From Zhengitettix transpicula (taxonomy: Eukaryota > Arthropoda > Insecta > Orthoptera > Tetrigidae): 64,000 nt of DNA. Position numbers and translations under genes: made by a program. Positions 60,462 to 64,000 of the stretch are shown here, piece by piece. The DNA lies in NCBI GenBank assembly GCA_037074705.1, contig CM073590.1, forward strand, positions 214,316,746 through 214,380,745. Direction: 5' to 3'. The first letter of the stretch is position 1, and every line of letters starts with the position of its first letter. A model generated the notes under the pieces. It searched no databases. It worked only from the letters and a program-made list of their open reading frames with translations, and had not been told where the DNA came from.

Positions 60462-60988
60462 ATACGAGAGTTGTTTGATAAGTCTGGTACAAATATTTTT
60501 TTCGAAAACTTACTTTATTTCTCAACTTAGTCTCCTTCCTTGGGTATACACTTGGCCCAGTGAGTTTCCAATTTTTTCGACCCATTACAAAAATAGTTCT
60601 TGCCGAACTCTGCAAAATACTCCGTCACGGTCTCGATCACTTCTTCATTTGATGAAAATTTCTTCCCACCAAGCCAAATTTTCAAGTTCGGGTACAAGAA
60701 GTCACTCTGTGCAAGGTCTGGTGAGTAGAGTGGATGAGAAACCAAGTCGAAACCAAACTGGTGCACTTTCGCCATTGAGACTGCTGCTGTGTGCGCTGGT
60801 GCATTGTCCTGGTGAAACAGCACTTTCTTGTGCGCCAATCTCGGTCGTTTCTCACTCAGCACCCGTTTAAAAAGATCCAACAGAGCAGCATAATAGAGCC
60901 CTGTTGTGATTGTGCCCTTTTCAAGGAAATCTATGAATATTATACCCTTCAAACGAAAGTGTTTCATTTTCTCCGCCTGAGTACACAT
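60462..60988 (-). mobile_element. mariner transposon fragment, 5'-truncated transposase (DD34D)
   Basis: A minus-strand ORF of 153 codons covers the C-terminal part of a mariner transposase. HQDNAPAH holds the second catalytic Asp (residue 61 of the fragment). YSPDLAQSDF holds the third (residue 96), exactly 34 residues apart. The GIIFIDFLEKG and SNEEVIETVTEYFAEF blocks are typical. The N-terminal half, including the DNA-binding domain and the first Asp, is missing. The ORF ends at a TAA at the point where family members usually read GDY. The right TIR-like end (TACGAGAGTTGTTTGATAAG on the plus strand) borders a TA at 60461-60464. It sits in a dipeptidase intron, on the same strand. It is long open, so probably recent, but cannot be active. 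Confidence 0.9.
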
Positions 60989-61280
60989 GTAATACTACAT
61001 AAGGCTGCTAAACAATATTCTGCGACTGGCATATGTTTAATACTTTTACGAATATCTTCGAAAGGATTACGTTTACCAACTATGGCACGAAAGTGGAAAT
61101 TTTTTCGCTTTTCAATCAACCCTTTTATGTATTTTCTATCCTACTGGAATCACAGCGAGCTAGCTTTATAATTTAGTAAATATGTCTTAAACCTCTTCAC
61201 GTTTCAGACCAAATTGCTTAATGCGGAGCTGTAACATTACCCTTATTTTATAGGCATAGGCAAGCATATGAGAGGCTCAC

Positions 61281-61457
61281 CACGAGTTGCAACACTTCGT
61301 CAGGCACGTTCCTGGAACTGTTGCATAGCGCGTGCGCGCTGGAGTGCGAGAAGATGACAGGAGCTCTGCTGGTGTTGATGGCGTCCCTCATGGTTCTCAC
61401 GGATGCGTGTGACAGGTCCACCATCATCCCAAGTCGGTTCATTTCCCGCACCACGAT
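61281..61457 (-). CDS. DPEP1-like: Membrane dipeptidase exon with two zinc-ligand histidines
   Basis: Acceptor GCTGTTTTAG after a pyrimidine-rich tract, donor GTGAGC, 177 bases, 59 codons, phase 0 at both ends. It encodes [39 protein letters not shown] and VPDEVLQLV. The His of DLSHAS and the His of IFSHSSA are 21 residues apart, as are the two zinc-ligand histidines of DPEP1. The Arg of the RNVP motif, which binds substrate carboxylate, is also present. Membrane dipeptidases are zinc exopeptidases that cleave dipeptides such as Cys-Gly and leukotriene D4 outside the cell. The N-terminal HxD and Glu ligands would be in upstream exons, past the right edge of the window or undetected. Confidence 0.93.
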
Positions 61458-62404
61458 CTAAAACAGCCAAAGCTGAGGTAAACAGTGAAACAACAAGCTT
61501 ACCAACAAAATAACGTATCAAATGTGGTAAACTACAGAAGATACCTCAGGGCGAAAATAAAAGCTCAAAGCTACACATCAGTGGTGAGAAATGTAAGATA
61601 TAATGAGAAATAGGTTAGCATTAATAGTACTCGTCAACAAATGTGTTGCATGGATATCAGTTTGGTAGGGATTATCGTTAATTTGAAATGCCAATAACTC
61701 TATAAGCCATTGATTTATTTGAAGAAATCGTATATAATGACGATATGTGTGGTCTTATCTATTATTCACTCTTCGTTACAGAAAATAGTCGCCCCTTTCC
61801 TGAATAAACATCCCTGATGTTTATTTGACTACGATTCTGTCTGAAATAAAATATATAATGCTTAATTTAACTTCTGAAATGTGTTTGCCATTTACAAAAC
61901 AGTTTGCCATAAAATTTCGAGTCTGATTGATGGTGTGCTCCTCACCCGACCAATTCTTCCGATAGATGCCTGGTTGGAAGACAGACACGTGTCTGTACGT
62001 TCAAATTTGGAGTTAATATTTTATCGTATTGAAATACATTAAAGAAAAATAAATATTTTCTTTAATAGACAATTTTATTATAACATTATACTGAAAGGTA
62101 AATATTTAAGGTCCTATTTTCTTTATTTCAAAAATATTTCTATTGTAACCAAGTAGACAGGACTGGTTTTATTATTTATGAAAACCAGTAAAAATTATTT
62201 GAATTATGTGGCATATTGTCAGACACTCTAGTTTGATGTTAAAGTATACAAACATGTCAATATGTAAATTGCACATTAATTAAATTGATTGAAATTAGTA
62301 AAATTGGGAGGTACAAATATATGAAGTGTTAGATTAAAAACACAAGACAGTGACTCATTTTATATGAATTTTAAAACACTCGCGAATCCATCCATATAGT
62401 AGAC
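61458..62404. other. Probable dipeptidase intron, no exon found
   Basis: I searched the minus strand for the expected preceding exon (an EGGH/HTCNTPWAD-type segment ending near SPFG) and found none. The DNA is AT-rich. Confidence 0.5.
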
Positions 62405-63065
62405 TAGTTGGGTTGTCAAAATTAAACTCAGCGACATTCACAACCACGGATTTGACTCCAATCTCGATTTTTCCCGTTATTTTATATAACGTCCCTCCAC
62501 CTCATCCTTAAAGGTGTTATAGAGCCAATTTTAATTAATTTTTGTGTCGCATTGTTTTTGGGTAACATCAGCTGATACGTATACTGAAAGGGGTTTCAAT
62601 TAGACACAAAAATGTCTGGAGACGCTATCTAATTGACTCCGACTAATTTTCTTTCGACGAAAATATATGCCATTTTAACACGTTTGAAACTTTCCACCCC
62701 GTCCTCTTCACCCCTGGGGGATAAATGCCAAGTTGAACGTCAGAATTAAACTCAGCGACATCTATAATCCCGGATTCGTCTCCGATCTCGATTGTTTTCG
62801 CTTTATTTTTTATAACGCCCCTCCTCCCGCTGCCCTAAGGGTGATCCCCTCGCATGCCAAACGGGATAGAAACTATTAACAAAAAACATCGAGAGAAACA
62901 CTATCAATTTAATTGACCCCGTAAACTAATTATTAGACGCAAATATTGACAGTTTTAGGAAGTTTGAAAATTTCTATCCCCGCTCATGGACGCTCATAAA
63001 CGTATCTTACCCTTCACAGTGTTTGTTTCCGGTTGGAAAGGAACACGTACACAATACACGTGCAC
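62405..63065 (+). repeat. Rep-B tandem repeat, two units
   Basis: Two units start at TTGTCAAAATTAAACTCAGCG (about 62413) and GTCAGAATTAAACTCAGCG (about 62739). Each continues with a CCGGATTCG/CACGGATTTG block and TTTCCACCCC- or TTTCTATCCC-type sequence. The array ends TTACCCTTCACAGTGTTTGTTTCCGG and an ACACGTACACAA block. Spacing between units is about 325 bp because of an insertion in the first. Confidence 0.75.
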
Positions 63066-64000
63066 ATACAATCACTATTTTATTTATTAAAAGAAGATGT
63101 GTTAAAAATTTCTCTTTTAAACTAATAACTAATTCACGTGTACTTTTATCAGTGAGTCAATAAATATTATTAAAGTACCTTAAAATTATGTATAATAAAT
63201 ATATATAATTGTAACTTAACTTAAGAAAACATAGCATATTATTAGAAACACTAAGAAAGGAATAGTTCATTTTCATGGGTTACTACTTCTTATAATATTT
63301 TGTTTAAGGCCATAAATATAGGCGAATGAAAAGTAGACACGTTATAACAACATAAGAATGTCCTCTCACCTAAGCAAAATTTTGGAGGATGGAAATCCCT
63401 TCTCGCCGTGTGAAGGCAGATAGAACGCACTTATCTGGCGCAATGTTTTCTTTATTCCCTGTGCTAAGTCTGGCAAGAAAGTGATGCTAGTCATATCAGA
63501 AAATAGCATAGTTCGATTACAAAGGAAGCTCCGATTTATCTCCCAGTTTTATACGCCTATAAAAAGTATATCGTGAAACGCGAACGTCAATACGTGCGAA
63601 TGTTGACATTTATTGTAGAAAAAATAATTAAGTGAGATTCTAAATGCTACTTCGTGCAGTTTTACATTCCATAAAATGAGGGCTTTAAAGTTTATTAATT
63701 TGCCAACTATCGTTAATGAATATTAATTCTGGGCATAAGAAACTTTCTTACGCCAGTCATGTTTAATTTTGGAAATATTTTTAAAAAATGGCTTTAGTTC
63801 CTATTTTTTAGTTTGTACCCTCAATTTTACATATACATTTTAAGAATATTATATCCAATTTATATCGGAATATTTGAACTAATTTCAGAATTATTTGTAT
63901 TATTATTAGTCGATTTGCCTTTTTTCAAACATACTCGTTAAATAAACTCATTTGTTAAGACTCATATTAATTTATGCTTTCCAGTTTCCGTAGAAGCGTT
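63066..64000. other. Possible dipeptidase intron; short coding-like stretch at 63369-63512
   Basis: On the minus strand 63512-63369 reads as an open frame of 47 codons beginning MLFSDMTSITFLPDLAQG and ending HGEKGFPSSKILLR, followed by TGA. It is more balanced in composition than its surroundings. It does not match the dipeptidase. It may be part of a repeat or a chance ORF. The remainder is AT-rich with no feature. Confidence 0.3.

Noticed and set aside
60442..60870. 142-codon plus ORF
   Set aside because: Antisense of the mariner transposase, which is clearly the real frame.
63369..63512. Candidate upstream dipeptidase exon on the minus strand
   Set aside because: The translation (…LPDLAQG…SHGEKGFPSSK…) does not match any dipeptidase segment and no acceptor site precedes it.

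Overview
The window is eukaryotic nuclear DNA: AT-rich, spliced, full of (TA)n tracts, with decayed transposable elements of several classes. The one clear host gene and the mariner, CR1-like and RTE-like remnants point to an arthropod, most likely an insect with a large genome. A cockroach- or termite-like genome is a guess from general character only. I see no bacterial operon, CRISPR array, rRNA or convincing tRNA.

Host gene. The right end (about 57.1-61.5 kb, minus strand) holds the last five coding exons of a membrane (renal) dipeptidase of the DPEP1 family. The 192 codons join with consistent splice phases and reach a stop codon, and AATAAA follows 133 bases later. Two zinc-ligand histidines are present. 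The 5' exons must lie beyond the right edge. A 5'-truncated mariner sits in one intron.

Transposable elements. (1) Rep-A is a 480-575 bp A-tailed retroposon-like family with at least seven copies (8.7, 13.0, 23.5, 23.8, 28.0, 43.5 and 56.2 kb). Three copies have target-site duplications, and the head carries hairpins. (2) Rep-L is a family of LTR-like units (3.5, 33.5, 35.0, 39.2 and 42.3 kb, perhaps also 49.6 and 50.1 kb). They begin TGTA, end TTACA, and usually sit in or beside (TA)n. Three or four carry a primer-binding-site-like tail, and two lie head-to-head at 33.4-36.0 kb. (3) Rep-B is a tandem unit of about 280 bp at 25.5, 27.2, 41.0, 53.0 and 62.4 kb. (4) LINE remnants lie at 3.1, 28.9 and 49.0 kb. 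(5) Two mariner remnants lie at 21.4 and 60.5 kb. (6) A foldback element lies at 30.5 kb. (7) One degenerate minisatellite occurs at both 25.3 and 54.7 kb.

Unexplained DNA. Several higher-complexity or GC-richer islands (15.3, 20.9, 29.7, 36.8, 41.7, 47.4 and 52.3 kb) may be promoters, enhancers or non-coding exons. The 36.8 kb island carries a perfect homeodomain-type inverted repeat, and the 41.7 kb island a perfect RFX X-box. Apart from the dipeptidase I recognise no host protein-coding gene. Most short ORFs are chance or lie inside repeats.
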